A stretch of 64,000 nt of DNA from CAZDWZ01 sp964509425 (GCA_964509425.1 CAZDWZ010000005.1:186001-250000); one strand, 5' to 3'; positions 9,592 through 18,791 are shown, counted from the stretch's first letter. Translations and numbers: made by a program. Notes: generated by a model from the letters alone, not told the origin.

Positions 9592-10371
9592 ATGCTGAAC
9601 GGGAAAAAAGTAGTCGTTGTCCTTCCTGCCTACAACGCGGCGAAGACGCTGGAGAAAACGCACGCCGAAATTCCCCACGACGTCGTCGATGAAGTCATCC
9701 TCGTCGACGATCAGAGTTCTGATGATACTTCACAACTCTCGGAGGCACTGAAAATAAAGACGGTCGTGCATCGCCGGAATGTCGGTTACGGCGGAAATCA
9801 AAAGACTTGTTATGAAGAAGCTCTTCAAGCAAACGCCGACATCGTCATCATGCTCCACCCCGACTATCAATATACTCCGCGGCTCATCGTTCCGCTTGCT
9901 GCGATGGTCGCCTACGGCGGATATGACGCGGCGCTCGGCTCCCGCATTTTAGCTCAGAGTGCGGTGAAGGGCGGAATGCCGGTCTATAAATACATCTTCA
10001 ATCGATGCCTTACGTTGTTTCAGAACATTCTCATGCAGCAGAAAATGTCCGAGTACCATACCGGATATCGGGTTTTCTCCCGACAGATACTCGAGTCACT
10101 GCCACTCGGGGAGAATTCAAATGATTTTGTTTTCGATAATGAAATGATCGCGCAGATGATGTTTTTCGGCTTTCGCGTCGGTGAGGTCAGCTGTCCGACA
10201 CACTATGCAGCTGATTCATCTTCAATCAGTTTTTCACGAAGCGTGAAATACGGTCTCGGTGTGCTTATTGTAAGCACGAAGTTTTTTCTTCAACGGAGGA
10301 ATCTCGCGTCCTTTCGAATGTTCGATAAAAATGGCCGCCGGCTAAGAACCGGCGGGAATGGAGGGCGGTGA
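9592..10371 (+). CDS. GT2 family glycosyltransferase (DPM1-like)
   Basis: A 259-residue cytoplasmic glycosyltransferase. The nucleotide-sugar-binding start KKVVVVLPAYNAAKTLEKT and the VDDQSSDDT loop are characteristic, and HPDYQYTPRLIVPL takes the place of the DxD-containing DGDLQHPPE segment of dolichyl/polyprenyl-phosphate sugar synthases, with one aspartate kept. No C-terminal membrane helices are present, unlike GtrB-type relatives. I use the ATG at 9592; the open frame upstream overlaps the preceding gene and reads as noise. It overlaps the next gene by four bases (GTGA), so it is translationally coupled to the GT87 protein. It probably makes the lipid-linked sugar donor used by the neighbouring GT-C enzymes. 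Confidence 0.87.
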   Translation: MLNGKKVVVVLPAYNAAKTLEKTHAEIPHDVVDEVILVDDQSSDDTSQLSEALKIKTVVHRRNVGYGGNQKTCYEEALQANADIVIMLHPDYQYTPRLIVPLAAMVAYGGYDAALGSRILAQSAVKGGMPVYKYIFNRCLTLFQNILMQQKMSEYHTGYRVFSRQILESLPLGENSNDFVFDNEMIAQMMFFGFRVGEVSCPTHYAADSSSISFSRSVKYGLGVLIVSTKFFLQRRNLASFRMFDKNGRRLRTGGNGGR

Positions 10372-11597
10372 AAGCGCTCTCCGTGTTGCTGCTCGGAGTT
10401 CTTTTCGGGGCGCTCCATCTTGCCTACTACGGAATCGACAACGATCCGATTTTTCTTCAAAACGGGGCGTTGAGAATCTCCGACTTTGCTTACTACGTCG
10501 TGATCATTCGTTCGTTCTGGTTCGGTGGTCCGAGAGGCATCTACAGCTTGGAGGATAACCTCGCGGTGCTGCGCGAGCTTCTTGGCACCGATATCGGCGG
10601 TGTAATGCCTCTCGCGGTGACCCCGGCATCGGCTTTCCTGTTCCTGCCGTTTGCGGTCGTCTCTTTGTTCTCGATGAGCGTGGCAAAGAGCTTTTGGTGC
10701 GGACTGTCGATGGCGGCTGTTCTCACGGCCGCCTCTGGATTCAGAGATATTTGGACGGGCACGTCGTCTCACAGCCGCATAAAACTGGGGCTCGCTGCCG
10801 CCATAGTTTTTCTCTCGCACAGTTTTTTTCTAACGCTCTGGCTCGGACAAACATCACTGTTCTTTTTTGCTTCGCTGCTCTCATTGCTAAACGCCTTGAG
10901 AAAGGGAGATCGCAGGATTCTCCCGGTTCTTCCGGCGCTGTTTTTTGCCGGGCTGAAACCCACCTATTTCGGAATCATGGTGCTGGTTCTCTTGGTCTAC
11001 GGAGCATGGAGGGCAATCTCTATTGCCGCATCATTTCTCGCTGCTGCCGCACTCTTCTGCACGGTTTACACTTCACCTGTCTGGATCTCCGAGTATGTCT
11101 CGATGTTCACGGTATTTAGCCGCTATCCGCTTCCCCCGGAGTTCCGGTTGCCGTTTGCGTTTGATCAGATGAATGTCTTCCGGAGCGGTTGGTCGTCGTT
11201 CGCGTCTCAGGAGACTCTCTTGACGCTCTCGCGTTCGGTGCTCTTCATCGCTGTGGCAGGCGGAGCCGTTTCGATTCTCCGCAACCTGCAGAGACAGGAT
11301 GAAATCGGCGCCAAGCGACGGATGATTATTTTGACAGCTTGCTACGTGCTCTTTTCGCCGTACTTGAGCCCATACGAGGAAATACTCGCCGCGTTCCCAA
11401 TCCTTCTCATCATTTCGGGTGCTCCGGAATATCTCGATAGCCGCCGCTTTCTCTCGTGTTTGCTGCTCCTCTTCCTGGTCTTGAATTTCAATCCGCTCCT
11501 CACGCCATGGAATCGTGAGCTGCTGTGGATCGCAAAAGCAGTTCTCTTCGCCTTGTACGCGGTCTCTCTCGGAAAACCGTCACGGGAGTTCGCATGA
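10368..11597 (+). CDS. GT87/DUF2029-family membrane glycosyltransferase
   Basis: A 409-residue protein with about nine to ten hydrophobic helices. The pattern LWLGQTSLFFFASLLSLLNAL followed by ALFFAGLKPTYFGIMVL matches the DUF2029/GT87 family, in which a conserved Lys-Pro motif follows a small-residue helix. The family uses polyprenol-phosphate-linked sugars on the periplasmic face. The GTG start overlaps the stop of the GT2 gene, and its own stop overlaps the start of the SGNH gene (ATGA), so three genes form one coupled unit: donor synthesis, transfer and modification. It resembles the C-terminal half of the 822-residue protein at 7061. Confidence 0.82.
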   Translation: MKALSVLLLGVLFGALHLAYYGIDNDPIFLQNGALRISDFAYYVVIIRSFWFGGPRGIYSLEDNLAVLRELLGTDIGGVMPLAVTPASAFLFLPFAVVSLFSMSVAKSFWCGLSMAAVLTAASGFRDIWTGTSSHSRIKLGLAAAIVFLSHSFFLTLWLGQTSLFFFASLLSLLNALRKGDRRILPVLPALFFAGLKPTYFGIMVLVLLVYGAWRAISIAASFLAAAALFCTVYTSPVWISEYVSMFTVFSRYPLPPEFRLPFAFDQMNVFRSGWSSFASQETLLTLSRSVLFIAVAGGAVSILRNLQRQDEIGAKRRMIILTACYVLFSPYLSPYEEILAAFPILLIISGAPEYLDSRRFLSCLLLLFLVLNFNPLLTPWNRELLWIAKAVLFALYAVSLGKPSREFA

Positions 11598-12754
11598 TTC
11601 GAGGAATTCTGATCGTCGGCTGGTCCATCGTCCTCTCGGTACTCCTCCTGCTCACGCTCTTTCTCAATTCTCCGGGTTTCACGCGCTTTGTGTTGAAGGA
11701 GAAAGCACCGTATCTCGCGCATCGTTCACGCTTCCTTCCGGACAAGGATCTCGGTTTTCGGCACCGAAGAGAAAACTTCAACCTGGACACGGACCACTTC
11801 CAGGGAGATCTCTGGATGGACGGGTATGGATTGTCGAATGACGGGATTGAGTATCACGCAACCTATGAGGGTGGATTTCGGAAAAATTCTTCGCGGAGCT
11901 GTGACATCGCGGTCGTTGGCGATTCGTTTATGGAGATTGGCGAAACTGATCAATTAACGCTCACCGAGATGATGGCGGCGTCGGGGAAATTTGGTGTCTG
12001 CAATTTTGGCATGGGTGGATACGGTCCCGTTCAATACCTCGAAGTCTTCCGGCGACACGTTCTCCCGAGAACAGACGTCAAGACCCTTATCGTCGAATTT
12101 TACTCAGGGAACGATATTGCCGACATTTCGAATGCCGATCGACTAAGAGAGATGGCGGTAAAGTGGAGCTTCGTCGATGAATATTATGCTGCTTTGCACG
12201 ATGTTCTGAATGTCGCGCAGGGTTCGATCCAAAGTTGGCTTTCTTCGGAGAAACGGAATCCGGGCGAATATCTGGATACGCTTGCGAAGGTTCCGACTGA
12301 GAATGGTGAGAAGCTCCTCGCGATTCGCTACTTCAATCCAAAGATGACGCCGGAACATATCGCAAGAGATCCGGATTGGCGGATACTCACGGAAACTATT
12401 TCGAAGATTAAACGCGAGGCGGAGCAAAAAAAATTGCGCTTTTTCCTGCTGTATATTCCTACTTCGTCCGAGGTCTATGCCGACATCGCGACCGCGAAAG
12501 AAGGGACATTGTTAGCCGAGCGTCTAAAAACGCAGGCCCGATACGGAGACAATCTTCACACGGCATTTCTCCAGCTTGCGCGCGATCTTGGGCTCCCGGT
12601 CATTGATCTCCTCCCGGCGTTTCGAAACGAACGGTCGAATGGGGCTCTCCTCTATTATCAGTTCGACTCACACTGGAGCCGACGCGGGAGGGAAGTGGCC
12701 GCCGGAGAGATACGGAAAGTATTGGCCGAAGCTCAAATCGACGGTGGTTTGTAG
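11594..12754 (+). CDS. Membrane-anchored SGNH/AlgX-like protein, probable O-acyl modification
   Basis: A 386-residue protein with one N-terminal membrane anchor (LIVGWSIVLSVLLLLTLF) and a periplasmic SGNH-type domain. Block I is VVGDSFMEIG with the candidate nucleophile Ser, a conserved Gly in NFGMGGYGPVQYLE follows, Asn in FYSGNDI matches block III, and DSHWSRRGREVAA supplies the Asp and His of block V. These four blocks are typical of AlgX/AlgJ-like and other polysaccharide O-acetyltransfer proteins. It is coupled by a four-base overlap to the GT87 gene. Acetyl transfer to an exported glycan is the likely job; a lipase or esterase role cannot be excluded. Confidence 0.78.
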   Translation: MIRGILIVGWSIVLSVLLLLTLFLNSPGFTRFVLKEKAPYLAHRSRFLPDKDLGFRHRRENFNLDTDHFQGDLWMDGYGLSNDGIEYHATYEGGFRKNSSRSCDIAVVGDSFMEIGETDQLTLTEMMAASGKFGVCNFGMGGYGPVQYLEVFRRHVLPRTDVKTLIVEFYSGNDIADISNADRLREMAVKWSFVDEYYAALHDVLNVAQGSIQSWLSSEKRNPGEYLDTLAKVPTENGEKLLAIRYFNPKMTPEHIARDPDWRILTETISKIKREAEQKKLRFFLLYIPTSSEVYADIATAKEGTLLAERLKTQARYGDNLHTAFLQLARDLGLPVIDLLPAFRNERSNGALLYYQFDSHWSRRGREVAAGEIRKVLAEAQIDGGL

Positions 12755-12803
12755 ACGAGACTCACTTTTTAACTCCTCTTTGGCGATTCTCTCTTCTCGT
12801 CTA
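12752..12803. repeat. Imperfect hairpin after the SGNH gene
   Basis: The nine bases TAGACGAGA at 12752-12760, which include the stop codon of the SGNH gene, are repeated inverted at 12795-12803. The loop holds T-rich runs. It could act in transcript ending or stability, but it lacks the tight stem plus U-tract of a standard terminator. Confidence 0.4.
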
Positions 12804-13029
12804 GCGATACCTCAGGGATGAGCAAAGCTTCCCAGTCGAGCATTTCGCCTCCACAGCTTGGCGCAAAAGACCCTAAACCCACTTTGCTGATCTCTATCGG
12901 ACCCCGGTTAGCCGAATAAGACGCGGCGATCGCATGACTTCGCGCATGGCAAGTATAAGCGCAACCAGTGCTTATCATTTCACTCCGTTGGGGAATTTTT
13001 CTCGCGGTAAACCAATGGAGCTTCACGCT

Positions 13030-14202
13030 ATGGAACATCAGGATAACATTCGTTCGTTCTCGCGCCGCAGATTTATGCACAGTGCTGGAGCGGGGATCGT
13101 TGCAACCGGCGTTCATGCCGCGGCGTCCGCCTACGGAATTGAGCTCGCCCCCAAGGATAAGGAGCCGCCGTCAATTCAAGTTCCAGGCGAGCGTCCGAAG
13201 AAAGTGGGAATTGCGGTGGTCGGACTCGGCGAACTATCGCTCACTCAGATTCTCCCGGCATTTTCTTCTTGCGCGCTCGCGTATCCGGCCGCGCTTGTCA
13301 GCGGTCATCCGGACAAAGCAAAGGCGGTGGCTGGTCACTACAATGTCCCCGCTGGGAATATTTATGACTACGAGAACTTTGACCGCATCAAGGACAATCC
13401 TGATATTAAAATTGTATACATTGTCCTCCCGAATTCGATGCATGCGGAGTTCAGCATTCGCGCGATGAAAGCCGGGAAAGATGTGCTGTGTGAGAAGCCG
13501 CTCGCAGCGACCGTTTCCGAGGCGGAAGAAATGGTGGAAGTGTCCAGAAGCACCGGTCGGAAGCTCATGACCGCATACCGATTGCGGTATGAGCCGTTCA
13601 ATCAACACATGATTCAGTTCGCCCGTGAGAAAAAATACGGAGCGATTCGCATCATCACGGCTGATAACGTCCAAGACGTGAAAGCACCGAATATTCGCCT
13701 CAGCCGAAAACTCGGCGGTGGAGCGCTTGGCGATGTCGGAGTGTATTGCATCAACGCATGCCGATACCTGACGGCGGAGGAGCCGGTGGAAGTGTTCGGT
13801 CAACTTCTCAGACCGAAAGACGATCCGCGGTTCGAAGAGGTCGAAGATCGCATCATCTTTCAGCTTCGCTTCCCGTCCGGGGTACTCGCGAATTGCTCAG
13901 CGGGCTTTAGCTCCTTCGTCTCTCGGCGCTACCAAGTGTTCTGCGAGAACGGGTATTTCGGACTTGACCCGGCGTTTAGCTACTCCGGACTGCAGGCATA
14001 TGTAGGAACCAAGTCGGGTCGCGAGCAGCTCCAGATCGAAGCAGCGAATCATTTCGCTTCGGAGATGGATCATTTCGCAGCATGTGTAGTTAACGACGCC
14101 GACCCGACGACTTCTGGCGAAGATGGCCTCCAAGATATGCGAATCATCAGCGCGATCTACGAATCGGCCGAGAAAGGAAGGGTCGTCAAAGTCGGCGCCT
14201 AA
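13030..14202 (+). CDS. Tat-exported Gfo/Idh/MocA oxidoreductase (glucose-fructose oxidoreductase-like)
   Basis: About 390 residues. The N-terminus carries a twin-arginine signal (SFSRRRFMHSAG, then GAGIVATGVHAAASAYG), so the folded, NADP-loaded enzyme should be exported. The Rossmann start is VGIAVVGLGELSLTQILPAF, and CEKPLA holds the family's catalytic Lys; TAYRLRYEPFN is typical of periplasmic glucose-fructose oxidoreductase relatives. I favour the ATG at 13030, behind GGAG at 13016; ATGs at 12934 and 13015 are in frame. It follows the glycan run by about 275 bases and may be transcribed separately. The substrate is probably a sugar or sugar derivative in the periplasm. Confidence 0.85.
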   Translation: MEHQDNIRSFSRRRFMHSAGAGIVATGVHAAASAYGIELAPKDKEPPSIQVPGERPKKVGIAVVGLGELSLTQILPAFSSCALAYPAALVSGHPDKAKAVAGHYNVPAGNIYDYENFDRIKDNPDIKIVYIVLPNSMHAEFSIRAMKAGKDVLCEKPLAATVSEAEEMVEVSRSTGRKLMTAYRLRYEPFNQHMIQFAREKKYGAIRIITADNVQDVKAPNIRLSRKLGGGALGDVGVYCINACRYLTAEEPVEVFGQLLRPKDDPRFEEVEDRIIFQLRFPSGVLANCSAGFSSFVSRRYQVFCENGYFGLDPAFSYSGLQAYVGTKSGREQLQIEAANHFASEMDHFAACVVNDADPTTSGEDGLQDMRIISAIYESAEKGRVVKVGA

Positions 14203-14376
14203 CAAGCGATTTCTATGTTCCGATCTCTCAGCTCGGGAACCTCTCCTGGGAACTCGAGAGGGACATCGGATGGGGTGCGACAGATGTTGGCCTGAGCGGG
14301 CTGAAGGGATAGCCGCGTAAGAGGTTTGTGCTCCGATTCGCCTCCCGGAGCACGACCTCGTTTGCCTCGATTCACG

Positions 14377-15732
14377 TTAGAGCGTGAGCAGCTTTTTTTC
14401 TACCGCGTCGATTCGGCTGAGCTCTCGTGCGTGTTGCTCACGGAGCTCTTTCAAGCGCGTTTCGCCTTGATCGAGCTCTTTTTTTGCTTCGGTGATCACG
14501 AAGGCAAAATCATCTTTGTAATCTTCGGCTTTGATAGTTCCTGCGCCGACTCGTTCGGCTGTTTTCCGGTACGCGTCACGGAACGGAAGCCCCGCCTTAA
14601 CTTCGCGGAAAGCGTCGTAGGTGGCAAACAAGTCAGCGGTCATTGCCGCTTCAAGCCGCTCCTTGTTTATCGTCACACCGCTGATGACTTCTTCGAGAAC
14701 CGGAAGCATCTCGTTGATATTCCGAAGTCCTCTCATGAGCGGCTCCTTCGTGTACTGAAAGTCACGATGATAGTGAGACGGAAGCTTTGCCGTGACGAGA
14801 CCGATCTCGGTCTCTGCGGCCCGCACTTTCGCCGCACGGGCTCTCAGAAGCTCGAGCACGTCGGGGTTATGCTTTTGAGGCATAATAGAAGAACCTGTGG
14901 TGAACGCGGACGGGATACTGAAGAAGCCGAACTCCCGCATCGTGTAGAGCACGAGGTCACTTGAGAATTTTTCAATCGCAGAAGCGATGTCGCTCATCCA
15001 GGAGAGAAAGCGGCGTTCAAACCTGCCACGGCTATTCTGCACTTCGATTGCGTTTCGCTGAACCCCGGAGAATCCGAGGAGGTCGGCAACGAGCTTCCGG
15101 TCAAGCGCGAACGTCGTTCCGAAACCGGAACCAACTCCAAGGGGATTATGATCTATTCCTTGCAGGAGTCGTGTGCCGTGCTCGATGCAGTCAATCATCG
15201 CTTCGCCAAGCGCGTGGAACCAGATGCCCACCGTCGTCGGCATCGCCGGCTGGAAATGTGTGTACCCCGGCATCGCTTGTTCAAAATTAGCCCTCGCGCG
15301 TTGAAACGCGACATCCGCGAGGCTGAGGAGCTGACCTTGAACGGCGTTTCCGGCTGAACGCATGAAGAGCCTTACGACGAGGAGCACCTGATCGTTTCTC
15401 GAACGCCCCGTATGAATCTTCCGGCCGGCCTCTCCACATTTGTCGACGAGATAGGACTCGATGGTCGTGTGACAGTCTTCGAGCTCACGAGGGATCGTGA
15501 ACTTCCCGCTTTCGATTACCGGGAGTAGCTCTTTTAGGCCGGTGAGGAGAGAACTCAACTCAGCGGCGGACAGGATGCCGACTTTTGACAACATTCGGGC
15601 ATGCGCTGCTGAACCATAGACGTCTGACTCTGCGAGTTGCATATCCACCTCGGGGTCGTCCCCGACCGTGAACTCGTGGATCTTTTCGTTCAGTGCCTCG
15701 CCTTTTTCCCAGAGTCGCTGCTTCTTCTTCAC
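14377..15732 (-). CDS. argH: Argininosuccinate lyase
   Basis: Splits argininosuccinate into arginine and fumarate, the last step of arginine synthesis. The superfamily signature GSSIMPQKHNPD is intact near residue 276, HTGRSRNDQV and GYTHFQPAMPTT are the other two conserved regions, and the catalytic Ser sits in the first. The length of 451 residues is normal. The ATG lies just after a purine-rich CACGAGGTG stretch read on the minus strand. No other arginine gene is adjacent, so it looks like a lone arg gene here. Convergent noncoding sequence at 14203-14376 separates it from the Tat oxidoreductase. Confidence 0.97.
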   Translation of the reverse strand: MKKKQRLWEKGEALNEKIHEFTVGDDPEVDMQLAESDVYGSAAHARMLSKVGILSAAELSSLLTGLKELLPVIESGKFTIPRELEDCHTTIESYLVDKCGEAGRKIHTGRSRNDQVLLVVRLFMRSAGNAVQGQLLSLADVAFQRARANFEQAMPGYTHFQPAMPTTVGIWFHALGEAMIDCIEHGTRLLQGIDHNPLGVGSGFGTTFALDRKLVADLLGFSGVQRNAIEVQNSRGRFERRFLSWMSDIASAIEKFSSDLVLYTMREFGFFSIPSAFTTGSSIMPQKHNPDVLELLRARAAKVRAAETEIGLVTAKLPSHYHRDFQYTKEPLMRGLRNINEMLPVLEEVISGVTINKERLEAAMTADLFATYDAFREVKAGLPFRDAYRKTAERVGAGTIKAEDYKDDFAFVITEAKKELDQGETRLKELREQHARELSRIDAVEKKLLTL

Positions 15733-15801
15733 CTCGTGCTCCCTCTTTCGCCTGGTTCGTTCAGCCGGTTGTGTCTCAGTTCGAATTCCACTGCGTCCTT
15801 A

Positions 15802-15863
15802 GCGTCCTCTGCGGTTGCATTTGTCATTTAAGAATTGAACAAAAATGCAACCGCAGAGGACGC
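15802..15863. repeat. Dispersed GC-rich inverted repeat, copy 1
   Basis: The arm at 15802-15823 (AGCGTCCTCTGCGGTTGCAT and two T) is repeated inverted at 15843-15863 around a short AT-rich loop. It belongs to the family of 'CTCTG' repeats found also near 17.3, 21.9, 39.5, 44.9 and 59.8 kb. It lies in the divergent gap between argH and trmD and is not coding. Confidence 0.75.
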
Positions 15864-15994
15864 AGAGAAGAGATAGATACTGCAGTAATTCACGTTGAGG
15901 CAGTACCCTTCAGCCGCCCGGCTTGGATTTCTCGTGAAGTTAATATAGAAAACCCGGCTCCGTTGTCGAGTGCGGTGCCCACGAGGAGGGCCGG

Positions 15995-17260
15995 GTGCGA
16001 TTTCAAGTTCTCACGATATTCCCAGAATTGTTCGAGCCGTTTTTGAAGCACGGCCTGCTCTCGCGTGCCGTTTCGGAGGGTCATGCAGAGATTGAGGCCG
16101 TTACACTCCGGCAATATGCCGTAAATGCCTACGGGCAGGTGGACGACAGCCCTTACGGCGGCGGTTCCGGGATGGTGCTCCGGTGTGAGCCGGCGGTCGC
16201 GGCGATCGAGGCGGCCAAGGCGAAGGATCCCTCCGCCAGGGTGGTGCTCCTCAGTCCGCGCGGGAAAACCCTGACCCAGGAGCGGGCCAAGTCGCTCGCC
16301 GACGAGCGGAAAGGGCTCATTATCCTCTGCTCACGTTATGAGGGAGTTGATCAACGTGTCATAGACAACTGGGTTGATGAAGAAATCAGTCTTGGTGACT
16401 ACGTCCTGATGGGCGGAGAGGTCGCGGCTATCACGCTCCTGGAATCTGTTGTGCGGCTCATTCCGGAAGTGCTCGGAAACCCGGACTCGTTAAGCCGTGA
16501 GTCATTCGAAGACGGACTTCTCGAGCATTCTCACTACACGAAGCCCGCCGATTTCCGCGGTCTCGGTATTCCGGAGGTTCTCTTGTCCGGACACCACGCG
16601 GAGATTGAAAAGTACCGGCGGGCGGAGTCCCTCAAGGAGACGCGGAGACGCCGCCCTGACATGTTGTGGCAGAGAGAGCTTCCCAAGGCCGAGATCGACG
16701 TCGCTCTTATTCACCATCCGGTTTTGAATAAGCAAGGCGACATCATTGCTTCATCCATCACCAACATCGACCTCCATGATATTGCGCGCTCGTCGAGGAC
16801 TTACGGCGTGCAATATTTCTACGCCGCTCATCCAACGAAAATGATCCGTCGACTGAGCGAGAAGATTCTCGAACATTGGGATATCGGATACGGAGCGGAG
16901 TTTAATCCGAACCGGAAGGAAGCGCTGCAGACTGTGAAGATAGTCACCAACTTCGATGAAATTTTGATGGACATCGAGGAGCGGCGGGGCAGGCTCCCGG
17001 TAATCGTGACCACCTCGGCTCGTCCGTCGGAATCCGGGAAGCGAGTTACATTTACTGGCCTGAAGAAAAAATTCTACGAAGAAGAGGGGCCATTTCTCAT
17101 CGTCCTCGGAACCGGATGGGGGTTGGCCCCCGAGATCCATGAGCGAGCGGATTTGTTGCTCGATCCGATCGACGGGTTCACGGGATACAATCACCTCTCG
17201 GTGCGTGCCGCAGCGGCGATCATGTTCGACCGGCTCTTGGGCAAGCATCATTCCGAATAG
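15995..17260 (+). CDS. trmD: TrmD tRNA (guanine-N1)-methyltransferase fused to a PF09936-type SAM methyltransferase domain
   Basis: Residues 1 to about 230 are TrmD, which methylates G37 of tRNAs. The trefoil-knot SAM region LIILCSRYEGVDQRVI and SLGDYVLMGGEVAAI, the LLSPRGKTLTQ motif and the linker HYTKPADFRG are all present. Residues 235-421 are a second knotted methyltransferase of the kind that follows trmD as a separate gene in many deltaproteobacteria: VALIHHPVLNKQG, IVTTSARP, FLIVLGTGWGLAPEI and YNHLSVRAAAAIM. The GTG at 15995 follows a strong AGGAGG at 15983. The usual partners rpsP, rimM and rplS are absent. The fusion and isolation are the odd points. Confidence 0.93.
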   Translation: MRFQVLTIFPELFEPFLKHGLLSRAVSEGHAEIEAVTLRQYAVNAYGQVDDSPYGGGSGMVLRCEPAVAAIEAAKAKDPSARVVLLSPRGKTLTQERAKSLADERKGLIILCSRYEGVDQRVIDNWVDEEISLGDYVLMGGEVAAITLLESVVRLIPEVLGNPDSLSRESFEDGLLEHSHYTKPADFRGLGIPEVLLSGHHAEIEKYRRAESLKETRRRRPDMLWQRELPKAEIDVALIHHPVLNKQGDIIASSITNIDLHDIARSSRTYGVQYFYAAHPTKMIRRLSEKILEHWDIGYGAEFNPNRKEALQTVKIVTNFDEILMDIEERRGRLPVIVTTSARPSESGKRVTFTGLKKKFYEEEGPFLIVLGTGWGLAPEIHERADLLLDPIDGFTGYNHLSVRAAAAIMFDRLLGKHHSE

Positions 17261-17298
17261 CCCGGCGAGTGAATTCATCTCTGGTTTCTGGTGACGAA

Positions 17299-17350
17299 AC
17301 TACAGAGACACGAGGCACAGAGGCACACAGAGGCACCACGAGGCACAGAG
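17299..17350. repeat. Dispersed CTCTG-type repeat, copy 2
   Basis: This short stretch is built from repeated AGGCACAGAGGCAC units (AGAGACACGAGGCACAGAG and variants) in the convergent gap between trmD and tatD. It is the same family as the repeats at 39.5, 44.9 and 59.8 kb but lacks a clear inverted partner. Confidence 0.7.
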
Positions 17351-17352
17351 TA

Positions 17353-18156
17353 TTAGTGAATAACGGGAAGGCGGAAGAGCCGCTCCGCGTTAAACGACGT
17401 TTGTCTCGCTATTTCCTCTAACCGCAGGCCTTTGACCTCGGCCAGCTTTTCCGCAATGGCGAGCACGTGAGCCGGTTCGCTGGGTTTTCCTCGGTATGGT
17501 TCCGGCGCCATGTAGGGCGCGTCGGTTTCAAGCATAATCTGCTCGAGGGGAATTTTTTTCGCAGTTTCGCGGAGTGCGTGCGCGGATTTGAAAGTCAAAA
17601 CGCCGGGGAAGGAAACGAGAAAATTTATCTCTCGGAGCTTCGCGGCAAACTCGGCGTCCATTGGGTAGCAATGAAATACGCCGCCTACTTCCTCCGCGTG
17701 CAAATTTCGGAGCGTCTGCAGGATGCTATCCGCCGCACGGTTCGAGCCGGTGACATCCCGGCAGTGAATGACGATTGGCTTCCCGATTTCCTTTGCGAGA
17801 ATGATGGAACGTTCAAAGACTTCGCGCTGCTTATCCTCCGGAGCCCAGTCTCGATAAAAATCCAAGCCGGTCTCTCCGAGCGCGACAACCTTCGGATGGA
17901 GGAGGAGGGGACGAAGCCGTTCAAGGTCTTCAAACTTTCCCGCTTCCTGCGGATGGATGCCGACAACCGCGAACACGTTCGGGTATGCCTCGGCGAGCTC
18001 CACCGCTCGCTCGGGAGACGTATAGCCGTTTCCCGCTCCGATAGTGATAGCGCGGCGCACGAATGCTTTTCTCGCGCGTTCGAGTATTTCTTGAACAGGA
18101 GCCTGCTCCAGCACATCGAGATGGCAATGTGTATCGATGAGGCTAATGTCGTTCAT
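17353..18156 (-). CDS. tatD: TatD-family metal-dependent DNase
   Basis: A 267-residue TIM-barrel hydrolase. The metal ligands are visible in order: IDTHCHLDV (HxH), ALGETGLDFYRD (Glu), PIVIHCRD (His), GVFHCYPMD (His) and LETDAPYMAPEPYRG (Asp). TatD proteins are Mg-dependent 3'-5' DNases linked to DNA repair; they are not part of the Tat export machine. The start codon overlaps the stop of the preceding tRNA-binding-domain gene as TGATG, so the two are coupled. The pairing with a MetRS-type domain echoes the common metG-tatD gene order. Confidence 0.95.
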   Translation of the reverse strand: MNDISLIDTHCHLDVLEQAPVQEILERARKAFVRRAITIGAGNGYTSPERAVELAEAYPNVFAVVGIHPQEAGKFEDLERLRPLLLHPKVVALGETGLDFYRDWAPEDKQREVFERSIILAKEIGKPIVIHCRDVTGSNRAADSILQTLRNLHAEEVGGVFHCYPMDAEFAAKLREINFLVSFPGVLTFKSAHALRETAKKIPLEQIMLETDAPYMAPEPYRGKPSEPAHVLAIAEKLAEVKGLRLEEIARQTSFNAERLFRLPVIH

Positions 18157-18584
18157 CAGCGGACGGTCGACCCGACCGGCATTCCAGCGCCCGGTGAGAT
18201 GAGCTCCAAGTTTCCGGAGTCTTCACAGGCACACAGCAACATGCCTTCGCTCATGAGTCCCATCAGCTTCGCCGGTTTCAAATTCGCGACCACCACGATC
18301 TTTCGGCCCGGAAGACTTTCGGGGGCATATTGCTTCGCGATTCCTGAGACGATTTGGCGGGCACCTTTCGCTTCTCCGAGGTCGACTTGCAGCTTGAGAA
18401 GCTTCTCCGATTTCTCGACCTTTTCCGCCGCGAGGATTTGTCCGACTTTCAGTTGTACTTTGAAAAAATCCTCGATGCTCACCAAATTCTCTTGGGGCTC
18501 CGGAGCGAGAGCCACCGGTTGAGCTGGGGTAGCCGCAATTTCCTCAGTTACTTTCTCTTTATTCTCTGTCGACGTAGGTTCCAC
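18156..18584 (-). CDS. Free-standing MetRS-type C-terminal tRNA-binding domain
   Basis: An OB-fold tRNA-binding protein related to the C-terminal domain of methionyl-tRNA synthetase and to Trbp111. The core VSIEDFFKVQLKVGQILAAE, then VEKSEKLLKLQVDLGE, GIAKQYAPESL and KLMGLMSEGMLLCA is diagnostic. An N-terminal stretch of about 40 Pro/Ala/Glu-rich residues is probably a flexible tail. I favour the GTG at 18584 because AAGGAAG lies just before it; the frame is open to a TTG at 18683 with no family match. No synthetase body is encoded here, so a separate metG elsewhere is expected. It is coupled to tatD. Confidence 0.85.
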   Translation of the reverse strand: MEPTSTENKEKVTEEIAATPAQPVALAPEPQENLVSIEDFFKVQLKVGQILAAEKVEKSEKLLKLQVDLGEAKGARQIVSGIAKQYAPESLPGRKIVVVANLKPAKLMGLMSEGMLLCACEDSGNLELISPGAGMPVGSTVR

Positions 18585-18791
18585 CGGCTTCCTTTTTTTT
18601 CCCTGTAAAAGCGGTATAGTGCCGCCCCCGAATTTGAACGACAGTTCAATTTCGCGGTACGCTCGGTGAATCCGAGCAGGCAATTATTATTGCTCTACCC
18701 GCTAATGAGTGACTGTCTTTCGTTCTCTTTAGCATCATATGTCCTGGGTAAAGCAAGAGACCTCCCCCAGGAATTTTCGATTGAGGACCTT

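Noticed and set aside
12769..13116. 115-residue minus-strand ORF before the Tat oxidoreductase
   Set aside because: Overlaps the start of a well-supported gene and shows no family motif or start signal, although the stretch near 12780-12860 reads rather gene-like.
17299..17350. CRISPR array
   Set aside because: The repeated AGGCACAGAGGCAC units are degenerate and have no unique spacers of constant length.
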